Origin: Musa acuminata AAA Group
Taxonomy: Eukaryota > Streptophyta > Magnoliopsida > Zingiberales > Musaceae
Assembly: GCF_036884655.1 (NCBI RefSeq)
Contig: NC_088342.1
Location: 18,479,001-18,543,000 of the forward strand
Length of the DNA: 64,000 nucleotides
Reading direction: 5' to 3'
Shown: positions 1 to 11,196 of the stretch, piece after piece
Numbering within the stretch: position 1 is the first letter of the stretch
Layout: each line of letters opens with the position of its first letter
Notes under the pieces: generated by a model
Told to the model about the DNA's origin: nothing
Databases searched by the model: none
The model's input: the letters and a program-made list of their open reading frames with translations, nothing else
Translations under genes and position numbers: made by a program

Positions 1-497
1 GATAAGATACAAGCATATTTACGATAAGATACATTTCATATATTTATAATACCAATGCCAATTGGTCATCAATTTTACCATATTTTGGTATCATTTCTCC
101 CCCTTTGTCATCAACAAAAAGGAGAACAATTCAACAATACAAGTGTGGTAAAAATTCAAGCAACTTTCACACTAATTTATCCAATCAATATTGCATCGTT
201 GCATGGTAACATTCAAAAGTTCTTAGCATCAAAAGTTATCAACATTAAAGAGATAGATTCTCTCCCTTGTCATCAAAACTTTACATAAAGAAGAGGAAGG
301 AAGGTAAGGAGGGAATCCAATCGAATTTGTGAAATGATTTGATTCAAAATATCATGTGAAATCAAATCATCATTCTTGCAAGTAATCATCACACACTAAT
401 ATTAATCTTTCAATGATCAAGATATTCATCGGAATTCATAAAATTCATCTTCCATGAGAAGAATAAGAAAGAATTCATAGGAGAGGAGTATCATATG
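1..497 (-). mobile_element. S1: 3' noncoding end of outermost SIRE-like element
   Basis: AT-rich sequence without a credible gene. At 95-126 it carries, in inverted orientation, the purine-rich inverted-repeat motif that lies near the 3' end of the other SIRE-like elements here (34059-34094, 53883-53920). This marks it as the minus-strand 3' untranslated part of the element whose coding body resumes at 39492. The last five bases (ATATG, 493-497) nearly match ACATG at 39492-39496, the probable target-site duplication of S-L. The 3' LTR of S1 would lie left of the window. The assignment is by motif and context, not by a protein. Confidence 0.6.
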
Positions 498-1999
498 TGT
501 TAAATCTCGGATTTTGATGATGAAACCAATTAATAGTGTTTATGATTTAATCTACATATTGAGTGACATAGGAAGCTTCGATCAAGGAGAGAATTAAAAA
601 GCAGGAAGAATCGTGTTGGGCTAGAAAGAAACATGTTAGAAGATTGGACGTCGAGCCGAAAGATCAATCGACACCAAATAAATCAGAGTTACGAATGTCA
701 ACTGGCCGATTGGGCAATAGGTCGCAAGAGAGGACGATGCGCCGAAGATTCGGACGAAGCACCGATGAACCAATGATATGCCGGACAATATTTGATTTAA
801 GCTTTGTAATAATTATCTACATCAAAGTAGGTTTTATTTGTGTAGGATTAACTATGATAGTGATCAAGGCATAAAGCAAAATGAAGTCCTGGAGTCAAGA
901 ACGAGACTTCGTTGGGAGTTCGAGAGTTCGTCGGAAGTTCTGTAGGAATTGACCGAGAAGTCCAGGAGCTTGCCATAGAAGCTCATCGAAACTCGCTAAG
1001 AAGATCATCGTGAAGTCTAGGAGCTTGCCAGGAGTCCACTGGAACATTACCAAGAGATCGCCGGAAGCTCGTCGGAAGAAACCAAGACTAACCGGAACAA
1101 ATTTGCTTTGTGTATGCCTTAGAATTCATAGTTAGCACATAATTGGGATTGAAATTAGGCCAAACCAATTAGGGACTAGTTGGGCCCATATATGGATTGT
1201 GTTGGGCCCAATGAAAGGCCTAAACAGTGACCCAACATGTGGCACCGTCGTGACACAATCTCTGAGACTATGTAAGGTGGTGGTATTGCCCAGACTCAGT
1301 CTCCAAGGCTTTCAAGCGGTGGTACCGCCAGTCTGAGTGGTGGTACCGCCCAGACATAGTCTCCAAGCAATGGTATGACTAGATTGGGTGGTGGTACCAC
1401 CTAGGGTTAGTGCTACAGGCGATGGTACTGCCCAGCACAAGCGATGGTATCACCAGGACCTAGGAAACCCGAGATAAGACCTTTTTAGGCTCTAAGTTTG
1501 AATCAACATGAGGCATATAAATACCCCTCTCATCCCTGGTTAACACACAAATAAGTGAGCATGCAAATTAGGAAAAACACTATTGTAATCTTGAGAGTTC
1601 TCCTCCTATTGCCTAAGTGTTTAGAATTTTGTTTAAGAAGAAGTAAGTGGGGTTATAAAGGTTCTCTCCTGAACCTGTCAAAAGGAGAATCGAGTTGTAA
1701 GGGTGGTTAATCTTCGCCCATTGAAGGAAGATCATTAATGGATGCCGGTGGCCTCGATGAAAGAGGAATCGGTAAAGTGGATGTAGGTCACGACGACCAA
1801 ACCACTATAAAACTCGGTTTGCATTTACTTCTTACAATTTACCTTTACTGTAAACTGCCTTACTTACTGTACTCTTCCGTATGCTTTCAATTTAAGCATC
1901 TTTACGAATGAGTTTTATTATAAGAAGATTTTTGAACCGATGACTTTTATCCGTTGTACTGATTCATCCCCCCCTCTTAGTGTCGAATCGTTCCTAATA
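498..1999 (+). repeat. S-L 5' LTR
   Basis: Begins TGTTAAATCTCGG, like the other SIRE-type LTRs here, and ends CTAATA directly before the primer binding site. U3 holds degenerate GGAAG-rich repeats (about 900-1090) and a cluster of GGTGGTACCGCC-type palindromes (about 1240-1460). A TATA box (TATAAATA) lies at 1516-1523 and a short C-tract near the 3' end at about 1968-1976. Length is 1.5 kb. Confidence 0.85.
1516..1523 (+). promoter_or_regulatory. TATA box of S-L 5' LTR
   Basis: TATAAATA followed by CCCC, at the same place relative to the LTR end as in S2 (49349-49356, 55225-55232) and S3 (56370-56377, 63210-63217). Probable Pol II core promoter of the element. Confidence 0.7.
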
Positions 2000-2001
2000 G
2001 T

Positions 2002-2013
2002 TGGTATCAGAGC
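2002..2013 (+). other. Primer binding site, initiator tRNA-Met
   Basis: TGGTATCAGAGC two bases after the LTR end. It is complementary to the 3' end of plant initiator tRNA-Met, the usual (-) strand primer of Copia elements. Confidence 0.85.
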
Positions 2014-2049
2014 CACGTTATTTCTTATTTGGTATGACACCCAAGAGAA

Positions 2050-2635
2050 ATGACTCTTTTCGGATTTCAAGAGGGTTTTTCTATCGTTCGTCCTCCTATG
2101 TTCAATGGGATGGACTACACTTATTAGAAAACTCGAATGAGAGTTTTTTTGCTTTCTATAGATTTAAACTTATAGAATATCATTGAAAACGGATTTCAAA
2201 AGTCTTATACTCCAATGAATGAATGGAATAATTTGGAGAAGAAAATTTTTTCTTTAAATGCTAGAGCTATGAACGCTATATTTTGTGCTTTGAGCAAAAA
2301 TGAGTTTAATCATGTTTCTATTTGTGAAATGGCTTTTGATATTTGGCATACACTTGAAATCACACATGAAGGCACTAGTAAAGTTAAAGATTCGAAAATT
2401 AACGTTTTGATACATGATTTTGAATTATTTTGGATGGAACCAAGTGAGACTATTAGAGACATGTACACCCGTTTTACAGATGTCGTCAATAGTCTAAAAG
2501 TTCTTGGTAAAAGTTTTTCGAATTTTGAACTTGTTAGTAAAGTTTTACGATCACTTTCTAAAAATTAGGATTCAAAATTAATGGCAATATAAGAATCAAA
2601 GAACTCCCTCATGAAGAACTTATTGGGTCTTTAAT
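2050..2635 (+). pseudogene. gag: S-L gag (capsid part), two in-frame stops, truncated
   Basis: Translation from the ATG at 2050 gives the SIRE gag N-terminus (FQEG...RPPMFNG...TY.KTRMRVF), continuing through ...NARAMNA..., KNEFN and LRSL. In-frame stops replace Trp codons at about 2125-2127 (after DYTY) and 2170-2172, and another lies near 2566. The reading breaks at 2636, where the B1 LTR is inserted, in the EELIGSL region. The next S-L sequence (26296) starts downstream of the gag middle, so several hundred bases of gag are missing. The intact capsid region of S2 (49903-50850) is the close relative. No product is expected. Confidence 0.85.
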
Positions 2636-4238
2636 TGTTGAAAAATCTGGGGGCGACATCATATGCAGAGCGGAAGAACAAGAAAACAAAATCCCTATTC
2701 CCAAAGAGATATTCGTCGTCGTGCAAAGATTGGTGCGCAAAATCAGCGAAACTTAAAACAGCATATGGAGTAGATTGTGTTACCTAGGAAGATCGTATAT
2801 CTTTGTTTCCTTCCAGATTTTTATGAGAGGGTGAAGGAGGTCAAGCGTCCTCCTCTCTAGCGATAATCCACACAACAGGGCTATGACGACGCTCCTCAAA
2901 ACTCCAGGCCTGCTCTAAGGTGGAGAGGGGGAGGAGAATAGGAGAGGCAAGCAAAGGCTCTAGCCTATGAGGCTCCCTATCCCTCCAATTTATAGAGGCC
3001 CCTTGTCAAAACCTAATAGATCCTCCCCTAGTGGGTATTTGATCTGCATCCAATTACCCAAGCCTTTTTGATTAGTGGATCTCTATCCAATAATCTCTTA
3101 TGGGCTCTTATTGGATCTCGTCCATGGGATCTAATAATTCAGGGACTTATTGGATATCCAATAAGATAAGAGCTCTGGCGGATATCTCATATCCGAACCT
3201 CTACTCATTGCAATGCCTACCATATGTGTGTGACTCTCTAGGCCCAATATCGAGTTGACCGTGAGTTATACCTGTCAAAACTCCTTCTAACTTAGTGAAT
3301 TATTATCTCTATAATAATTCACTCGACTCATCGACTACGGATGTACTAGGCCACTACGCTATAGTCCCCAAACGATATAGGGGAAACCGATCCATTGGAC
3401 TTGTCTATCCTCAGTTACTGTGTACCTATAGTCTCTCATCCATCTAATATCCTAGAGACCGTATATCGAGCATGGTGCTGTCAGACCCATACGGTTTCTA
3501 CTCGAGTCTCGCTCTAATCAGATTCTCCTGGAGAACTCTTTATCTATCAACCCGAATGACCCTGGCCAGGGATTTATCTAAGCAAGAATACATGGGATAT
3601 TCCTCTTATGATGCCAAGAGTGGATGATCCTCTATCGATACTCAATAGCCCTCGTAAGGTCGACTGTCACTCCTAGTAACCAGTTGTACTAGATCTAGGA
3701 CATCCAAACCTATAAGTATGGTATCAAAAGAGTAGAGCACTCATACAGGACATCCCTAGTGTCTCAAGTCTAAGGATGAAATACACCACTAGGACTACGA
3801 AATCACTGTCTGACAATAAGACATCATCAACCATCTAGCATTCCAAAAGCGGATCAATCAATGAACTCATTCTCCAATGAGCACCTATATTGTATCCCTA
3901 GTGTCCCCACATGAGCAGCTATGAGACCAGCTGCATCCATCATATGGACGGGTATACAACACACCAGTCTGTCCGGTTATCACGATGTCCCTTTTGAGTA
4001 ACCTATGACCGAGATTATTTAGGATCTGTGTTTAAAGATGAATCAGTATCATTATTGAGATCTCATCACGATACGATTCCCATTGCACGAATCCAAGGAC
4101 ATTACAATATATACATACATATATGTAATAATCAATATAAAGTGATAAATACCAAAATATAATAAACAAAAAGATTCCATGTCTAGTCACACGTGTCATC
4201 ACTCATATGATTGGCTTGCTAGGCACCTATGACTAGCA
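2636..4238 (-). repeat. B1 3' LTR
   Basis: Read on the minus strand it starts TGCTAGTCATAGGTGCC and ends CAACA. It is 1603 bp, the same length as the B2 LTR at 6436-8038 and collinear with it. A minus-strand TATA box is near 2987-2994. The 11-bp inverted repeat described for 10600-10627 is present near 3295-3325. The polypurine tract AAGTGGGAGA lies just upstream in minus orientation, at about 4239-4252. Confidence 0.85.
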
Positions 4239-6435
4239 ATCTCCCACTTGACCTAAAGCCAATCACCTATGTGTCTGATTCCCATCAGACCCCTATGACG
4301 CTCAAAGACAATCTAACACAACGGCTTTGTCAGTGGATCTGCAATGTTATCTTCGGATGAAACTCTTTCCACTGCTACATCTCCTTGGGTTACGATCTCT
4401 CTGATAAGGTGGAACCTCCTTAGAATATGTTTAGATTTCTGATAAGACTTGGGTTCCTTCGCTTAAGCAATCGCCCCGTTATTGTTGCAATATAAGGAAA
4501 TTGGCTCCTCACTATCCGGCACAACTCCCAAATCTATGATGAACTTCTTCACCCAGACTCCCTCCTTTGCTGCATCTGATGTAGTAATGTACTCCGCCTC
4601 TATGGTCAAGTCAGCAGTAGTATCTTGCTTGGAACTATTCCAGAACACTGCTCCTCCATTCAAGGTGTACATATACCTTGAATTTGACTTGCTATCATCG
4701 ACATCAGACTGAAAACTCGAGTCTGTGTAGCCTTCAACCTTGAGGCTACTACCTCCATATACTAGTAAAAGATCCTTAGTCCTTCTCAAGTACTTAAGGA
4801 TAAACTTCACTGCTTTCTAGTGCTCCAAGCCTGGATCCGCTTGATACCTGCTCGTGACACTCATAGCATGTGCTATATCAAGCCTAGTACATAGCATGAC
4901 ATACATGATAGACCCTATCGTTGAGGCATAAGGTATTATATCCATGTTCACCCTTTCTTCTGGAGTCTTTGGGGACAAACTCCTAGAAAGCGATATCCTA
5001 TATCTCATCAGTATGAGACCTCTCTTGGAATTTTTCATGCCAAACCTTTTGATAATGGTTTCTATGTACCTGGAATGAGACAAGTCAAGCATCCTCTTGG
5101 ATCTGTCTTTATATATTCGAATCCCCAAGATATAGGATGCTTCCCCTAAGTCCTTTATGGAGAAATATTTAGATAACCAAGCCTTTACTGTGGATAACAT
5201 TCCTACGTCATTCCCAATGATCAGGATGTCATCCACATATAACACAAAAAATGTGATAGCACTCCCACTTACCATCCTGTACACACAAGGCTCATCTTCA
5301 TTCTTAACAAAGTCATAAGATCTGATTGCCTCATCATGTTCCAACTTCGGGAAGCTTGCTTTAGTCCATAAATGGATCTAAGCAACCTGCACACCTTATC
5401 TGGGAAGTTCTTAGACACGAATCTCTCAGGTTGTATCATATACACCTCCTCCTCGAGGTTCCCATTGAGAAATACAGTTTTCACATCCATCTATCAGATC
5501 TCATAATCATAGTGTGCTACAATAGCCAATAGAATTCAGATGGATTTTAGCATTGCTACGGGTGAGAATGTTTCGTCATAGTCAACACCTTGCTTTTGAT
5601 GATACCCCTTAGCCACTAGCCTTGCTTTATAGGTCTCTACCTTTCCATCTACTCCGATCTTTTTCTTAAAGATCCACTTGCAACCGATGGGTACAATACC
5701 TTCGGGCGCATCAACTAGGTTCCAAACCTTGTTGGAGTACATAGAATCCATCTCAGAATTCATGGCTTCTTACCACTTCCCGGAGTCTATACTCATAATA
5801 GCCTCCTCGTAGGTCTGAGGATCAATATCCTCAATATCTTCTCCTCTAATATGTCCCACATATCTCTCAGGAGGATGGGATATTCTGTCGGACCTACGTA
5901 AAATTGGAACTTGTGTGTTAGGTACCTGAACAGACTCGGGCTATAGAGTGGTGCTTGAGTTAGGTTCTCCAACCTAGCTCAACTCTTTCATGCTCCCATT
6001 GTCTCTGCCAAGAATGTGTTTATTCTCAAGGAACATTGCCCTCTTAGCTACAAAGACCTTTTGGTCCTCGAGATGATAGAAACAATACCCACAAGTTTCC
6101 TTGGGGTATCCCATAAACTTACACCGCTCTATCCTCGATTCCAACTTATCGGGATTGTGTCTTTTAACGTGGGCAGGACAGCTCCAAATCTTAACAATCT
6201 TAAGATCGGACTTCTTCCCTTTCCATATCTCATCTGGTGTAGACACTACCGACTTAGTTAGAACTCTGTTCTGAAGGTAAGCTGCGGTCTCTAGAGCATA
6301 TCCCCAGAATGAGATGGGTAGGTCAGCGAAACTCATCATGGACCGTACCATGTCTAATAGTGTACGATTTCTCCTTTCAGATACACCATTGAGTTGAGGT
6401 GTATAAGCAGGTGTCCATTGGGATAATATCCCATG
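4239..6435 (-). pseudogene. pol: B1 pol 3' half: integrase C-part, RT, RNase H
   Basis: Reading right to left, the fragments give the integrase end ([13 protein letters not shown], 5974-6435), the RT N-part (GCKWIFKKK, 5536-5763), RT palm (VKTVFLNGNLEEEVYM, 5269-5490; YVDD at 5228-5239) and RNase H (TDSSFQ, 4463-4810). Stops and frameshifts separate the pieces. B1 keeps the 70-bp RT segment that both plus-strand copies (8560-10441 and B3) have lost. The integrase is cut at 6435 by the insertion of B2. Confidence 0.85.
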
Positions 6436-8038
6436 TGTTGGGAAATCTGGGGGCGACATCACATGCGCAATGGAAGAACAAGAAAACAAAATCCCCTATT
6501 CCCAAAGAGATGTTCGTCGTCGTGCAAAGATTGGTGCGCAAAATCCGCCAAACTTAAAACTGCATATAGAGTAGATTGTGTTACCTAGGGAGATCGTATA
6601 TCCCTATTTCCTTGCAGATCTTTAGGAGAGGGTGAACGATTTCAAGCGTCCTCCTCTCTTGCGGTGATTCACACAACAGGACTGCGACGACGCTCCTCAA
6701 AACTCCAGGCCTGTTCTAAGGTGGAGAGGGGGAGGAGAATAGGAGAGGCAAGCAAAGGCTCTAGCTTATGAGGCTCTGAATTCCTCCTATTTATATAGGT
6801 CCCCCTATCAAAACCTAATGGATCCTCCCCTAGTGGGTATTGGATTTGTATCCAATTACCCAAGCCTTTTAGATTAGTGGATCTCTATCCAATAATCTCT
6901 CATGGGCTCTTGTGGATCTCGTTCATGGGATCTAATAATTCAGGGGCTTATTGGATATCCAATAAGATAGGGGCTCTAGCGGATATCTCATATCTGAACC
7001 TCTACTCATCGCAATGCCTACCATATGTGTGTGACCCTCTAGGCCCAATATCAAGCTGGCCATGAGTTATACCTGTCAGAACTCCTTCTAACTTAGTGAA
7101 TTATTATCTCTATAATAATTCGCTCGACTCATCGACTACGGATGTAATAGGCTACTACGCCGTAGTCCTCAGACGATATAGGGGAAACCAATCCATTAGA
7201 CATGTCTGTCCTCAGTTACCATGTACCTATAGTCTCTCATCCATCTAATATCCTAGAGACCGTATATCGAGCATGGTGCTGTCAGACCCATACGGTTTCT
7301 ACTCGAGTCTCGCTCTAATCGGATTCTCTCGAAGAACTCTTTCTCTCTCAACTCGAATGACCCTGGCCAGGGATTTGTTTGGGCAAGAACACATGAGATA
7401 TTCCTCTCATGACGCCGAGAGTGGATGATCCTCTATCGACACTCAATAGCCCTCGTAAGGTCGACTGCCACTCCCAATGACCAGTTGTACTAGATTGGGA
7501 CATTCAAACCTATAAGTCTGGTATTAAAAAGTGGAGCACTCATATAAGACATCCTTGGTATCTCAAATCTAAGGACTATATACACCACTAGGACTATGGA
7601 ATCACTGTCTAACAATAAAGCATCATCAACAATCCAACATTCCAAAAGTCGATCAATCAGTGAACTTATTCTCCAATAAGCACCTATACTGTATCCATAG
7701 TGTCCCCACACGAGCAGCTATGAGACCAGTTGCATCCATCATATGGATAGGTATACAACACACTAGTCTGTCCGTTTATCATGATGTCCCTCTCGAATAA
7801 CCTATGATCGGGATTATTTAGGATCTGTGTTTAAAGGTGAATCAGTCTCATTATTGTGATCTCATCATGATCTAATTCCCATTGCACGGATCCAAGGATA
7901 TCACAATATATACACGCATATATTCAATAATCAATATAAAGTGATAAATGCCAAAAATATAATAAGCAAAAAGATTCCGTGTCAAGTCATACATGCAATC
8001 ACTCACGTGATTGGCTTGCTGGGCACCTATGACTAGCA
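6436..8038 (-). repeat. B2 3' LTR
   Basis: 1603 bp, collinear with 2636-4238. A minus-strand TATA box (TATAAATA) is at 6789-6796. The polypurine tract is in the bases just right of it, about 8039-8052 (minus strand AAGTAGGAGA). Confidence 0.85.
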
Positions 8039-8559
8039 ATCTCCTACTTGACCTAAAGTCAATCACCTATGTGTTTGATCCCCATCAGACCCCTATGAAA
8101 CTCAAAGACAATCTGAGACAATGGCTTTGTCAGTGGATCTGTAATGTTATCTTCAGTTGGAACTCTTTCCACCGCTACATCTCCTCGGGTTATGATATCT
8201 CTGATAAGGTGGAACCTCCTCAGAACATGCTTAGATTTCTGATGAGACCTGGGTTCCTTCGCTTGAGCAATCGCATTGTTGTTGTCGTAATATAAGGAAA
8301 TCGGCTCCTCACTATTCGGCACGACTCCCAAATCTGTGATGAACTTTTTTACCCAAACTCCCTCCTTTGCTGCATCTGATGTAGTAATGTACTCCACCTC
8401 TGTGGTCAAGTCAGCAGTAGTATCTTGCTTGGAACTCTTCCAGCACATTGCTCCTCTATTCAAGGTGTACACATACCCCGAATTCGACTTGCTATCATCG
8501 ACATCATATTGAAAACTCGAATCTGTGTAGCCTTCAACCTTGAGGCTACTACCTCCATA
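8039..8559 (-). pseudogene. pol: B2 RNase H C-terminal part
   Basis: The minus-strand frame 8059-8472 encodes the RNase H end (SKQDTTADLTTE, then HLIRDIITRGDVAVERVPTEDNI and PLTKPLS). The reading is good to about 8559 and then switches without a target-site duplication to plus-strand B3 sequence. The matching B2 sequence resumes at 18355, with about 87 bp (30 codons of RNase H linker) missing between, so the B3 insertion came with, or was followed by, loss of target sequence. Confidence 0.8.
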
Positions 8560-10441
8560 TGCCCTAGAAACCGCAGCTTACCTTCTGAACAGAGTTCCAA
8601 CTAAGTCGGTAGTGTCTACACCATATGAGATATGGAAATGGAAGAAGCCTGATCTTAAGGTTGTTAAGATTTGGGGCTGCCCAGCCCACGTTAAAAGACA
8701 CAACCCCGATAAGTTAGAATCAAGGACAGAGCGATGCAAATTTGTGGGATACCCCAAGGAAACTTGTGGGTATTATTTCTATCATCTCGAGGACCAAAAG
8801 GTCTTTGTAGCTAAGAGAGCAGTGTTCCTTGAGAAGGAACACATTCTTGACGGAGACAGTGGGAGAATGATAGAATTGAGCGAGGTTGGAGAACCAAGCT
8901 CAAGCACCACTCTACAGCCCGAGTCTGTTCAGGTACCTATTACACAAGTATCAACTTTACGCGGGTCTGATAGAGTATCCCATCCTCCTGAGAGATATGT
9001 GGGACATATTAGAGCAGAGGATGTAGAGGATATTGATCCTCAGACCTACGAGGAGGCTATTATGAGTATAGACTCCGGGAAGTGGCAAGAAGCCATGAAT
9101 TCTGAGATGGAATCTATGTACTCCAATAAGGTTTGGAACCTAGTTGATGCGCCTGAAGGTATTGTACCCATCGGTTGCAAGTGGATCTTTAAGAAAAAGA
9201 TCGGAGTAGATGGAAAGATAGAGACCTATAAAGCAAGGCTAGTGGCTAAGGGGTATCGTCAAAGGCAAGGTGTTGACTACGACGAAACTTTCTCACCCGT
9301 AGCAATGCTAAAATCCATCAGAATTCTATTGGCTATTACAGCACACTATGATTATGAGATCTGGCAGATGGATGTGAAACCTGCATTCCTCAACGGGAAC
9401 CTCGAGGAGGAGGTGTATATGATGCAACCTGAGGGATTCGTGTCCAAGAACTGCCCAGATAAGGTGTGTAGGTTGCTTAGATCCATTTATGGACTAAAGA
9501 AAGCTTCCCGAAGTTGGAACATAAGATTTGATGAGGCAATCAGATCTTATGACTTCGTTAAAAACGAAGATGAGCCTTGTGTATACAGGAAGGTAAGTGG
9601 GAGCGCTATCACCTTTTTGGTGATATATGTGGATGACATCCTCATCATTGGGAATGATGTAGGAATGCAATCCACAGTAAAGACTTGGTTATCTAGACAC
9701 TTCTCCATAAAGGACTTAGGGGAAGCATCCTATATCTTGGGGATTAGAATCTATAGAGATAGATCCAAGAGGATGCTTGGCTTGTCCCAGTCCAGATACA
9801 TAGAAACCATTGTCAAAAAGGTTTGGCATAGAAAATTCCAAAGGGCAAACATGAATATGATACCTTATGCCTCAGCAATAGGGTCTATCATGTATGCCAT
9901 GCTATGTACTAGGCCTGATATAGCGCATGCTCTGAGTGTCACGAGCAGGTATCAGGCGGATCCAAGCTTGGAGCACTGGAAAGCAGTAAAGTGTATCCTT
10001 AAGTACTTGAGAAGGACTAAGGATCTTTTACTAGTATATGGAGGTAATAGCCTTAAGGTTGAAGGCTACACTGACTCAAGTTTTCAGTCTGATGTCGAAT
10101 ATAGCAAGTCGAATTCAGGGTATGTGTACACCTTGAATGGAGGAGCAGTGTGCTGGAAGAGTTCCAAGCAAGATACCACTGCTGACTCGACCAAAGAGGC
10201 GGAGTACCTTGCTGCATTAGAAGCAGCAAAGGAGGGAGTCTGGGTGAAGAAGTTCATCACAGATTTGGGAGTCGATATAGATAGCGACAAGTCGACTTCC
10301 TTATATTGCGACAACTATGGGGTGATTACTCAAATTAGGGAACCCGGGTCTCATCAGAAGTGTTCTGAGGAGGTTCCAGCTTATAAGAGAGATCGTAACC
10401 CGATGAGATGTAGTAGTGGAAAGAGTTCCATCCGAAGATAA
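8560..10441 (+). pseudogene. pol: Upstream partial pol copy of B3: integrase end, RT, RNase H
   Basis: Open for over 620 codons from the junction at 8560. Integrase C-part ([17 protein letters not shown]), RT ([37 protein letters not shown] at 9626-9637) and RNase H (TDSSFQSDVEYSKSNSGYVYTL). It keeps Trp codons that are stops in B3 (15828, 16468). Compared with B1/B2, a 70-bp deletion plus a 1-bp insertion at about 9814-9843 removes 23 codons yet keeps frame. A small deletion after REPGSHQK (about 10358) throws the RNase H tail out of frame. There is no start codon of its own and no protease or gag. Confidence 0.85.
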
Positions 10442-10520
10442 CATTGCAGATCCACTGACAAAGCCGTTGTCTCAGATTGTCTTTGAGCGTCACAGGGGTC
10501 TGATGGGGATCAGACACATA

Positions 10521-11182
10521 GGTCCAATGGATTGGATTCCCCTGTATCGTCTGGGGACTACGGCGTAGTGGCCTAGTACGTCCGTAGTCGATGAGTCGAG
10601 TGAATTATTACAGAGATAATAATTCACCGAGTTAGAAGGAGTTCTGACAGGTATGACTCACGGCAAGCTCGATATTGGGCCTAGAGGGTCACACACATAT
10701 GGTAGGCATTGCGATGAGTAGAGGTTCGGATATGAGATATCCGACGGAGCCCTTGTCTTATTGGATGCAGATCCAATACCCACTAGGGAAGGACCCATTA
10801 GGGTTTGACACGGGATCTCTATAAATAGGAGGGATTCACAGCCTCATAGGCTAGAGTCTTTTGCTTGCCTTTCCTATTCTCCTCTCCCTCTCCACCTCAG
10901 AGTAGGCCTGGAGTTTTGAGGAGCGTCGTTGCAACCCTGCTGTGTGGATCACCGCTAGAGAGGAGGACGCTTGACCTCCTTCACCCTCTCCTAAGGATCT
11001 GCAAGGAAACAGGGATATACGATCTCCCTAGGTAACACAATCTCTATACGCAGTTTTGTGTTTTGCGGATTTTTTGCGCACCAATCTTCGCACGACGATG
11101 AACATCTTTTTGGGAATCGGGGATTTTGTTTTCTTGTTCTTCCGCTGCGCATATGATGTCGCCCCCCAATGATTTCCCAACA
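10521..11182 (+). repeat. B3 central LTR, 5' part deleted
   Basis: The downstream 660 bp of a B-family LTR, ending CCCAACA before the primer site. At 10517-10524 the sequence jumps from the pol 3' end (ACACATAGGT) into mid-LTR (AGGTCCAATGG); the full LTR at 16863 shows the missing part. The TATA box is at 10820-10827. Perfect inverted repeats lie at 10600-10627, 10727-10743 and 10759-10778. It acts as the 5' LTR of B3. Confidence 0.85.
10820..10827 (+). promoter_or_regulatory. TATA box of B3 5' LTR
   Basis: TATAAATA about 360 bp before the LTR end. The same site is at 17992-17999 in the 3' LTR. It follows a cluster of three hairpin-capable palindromes. Confidence 0.65.
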
Positions 11183-11183
11183 G

Positions 11184-11196
11184 TGGTATCAGAGCC
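11184..11196 (+). other. Primer binding site of B3, tRNA-Met
   Basis: TGGTATCAGAGCC, one base after the LTR terminal CA. Defines the 5' LTR end and the element's orientation. Confidence 0.9.

Noticed and set aside
2001..2020. tRNA-like sequence GGTATCAGAGCC, repeated at many sites
   Set aside because: Only the 12-base complement of the tRNA 3' end next to LTRs; no cloverleaf. These are primer binding sites.
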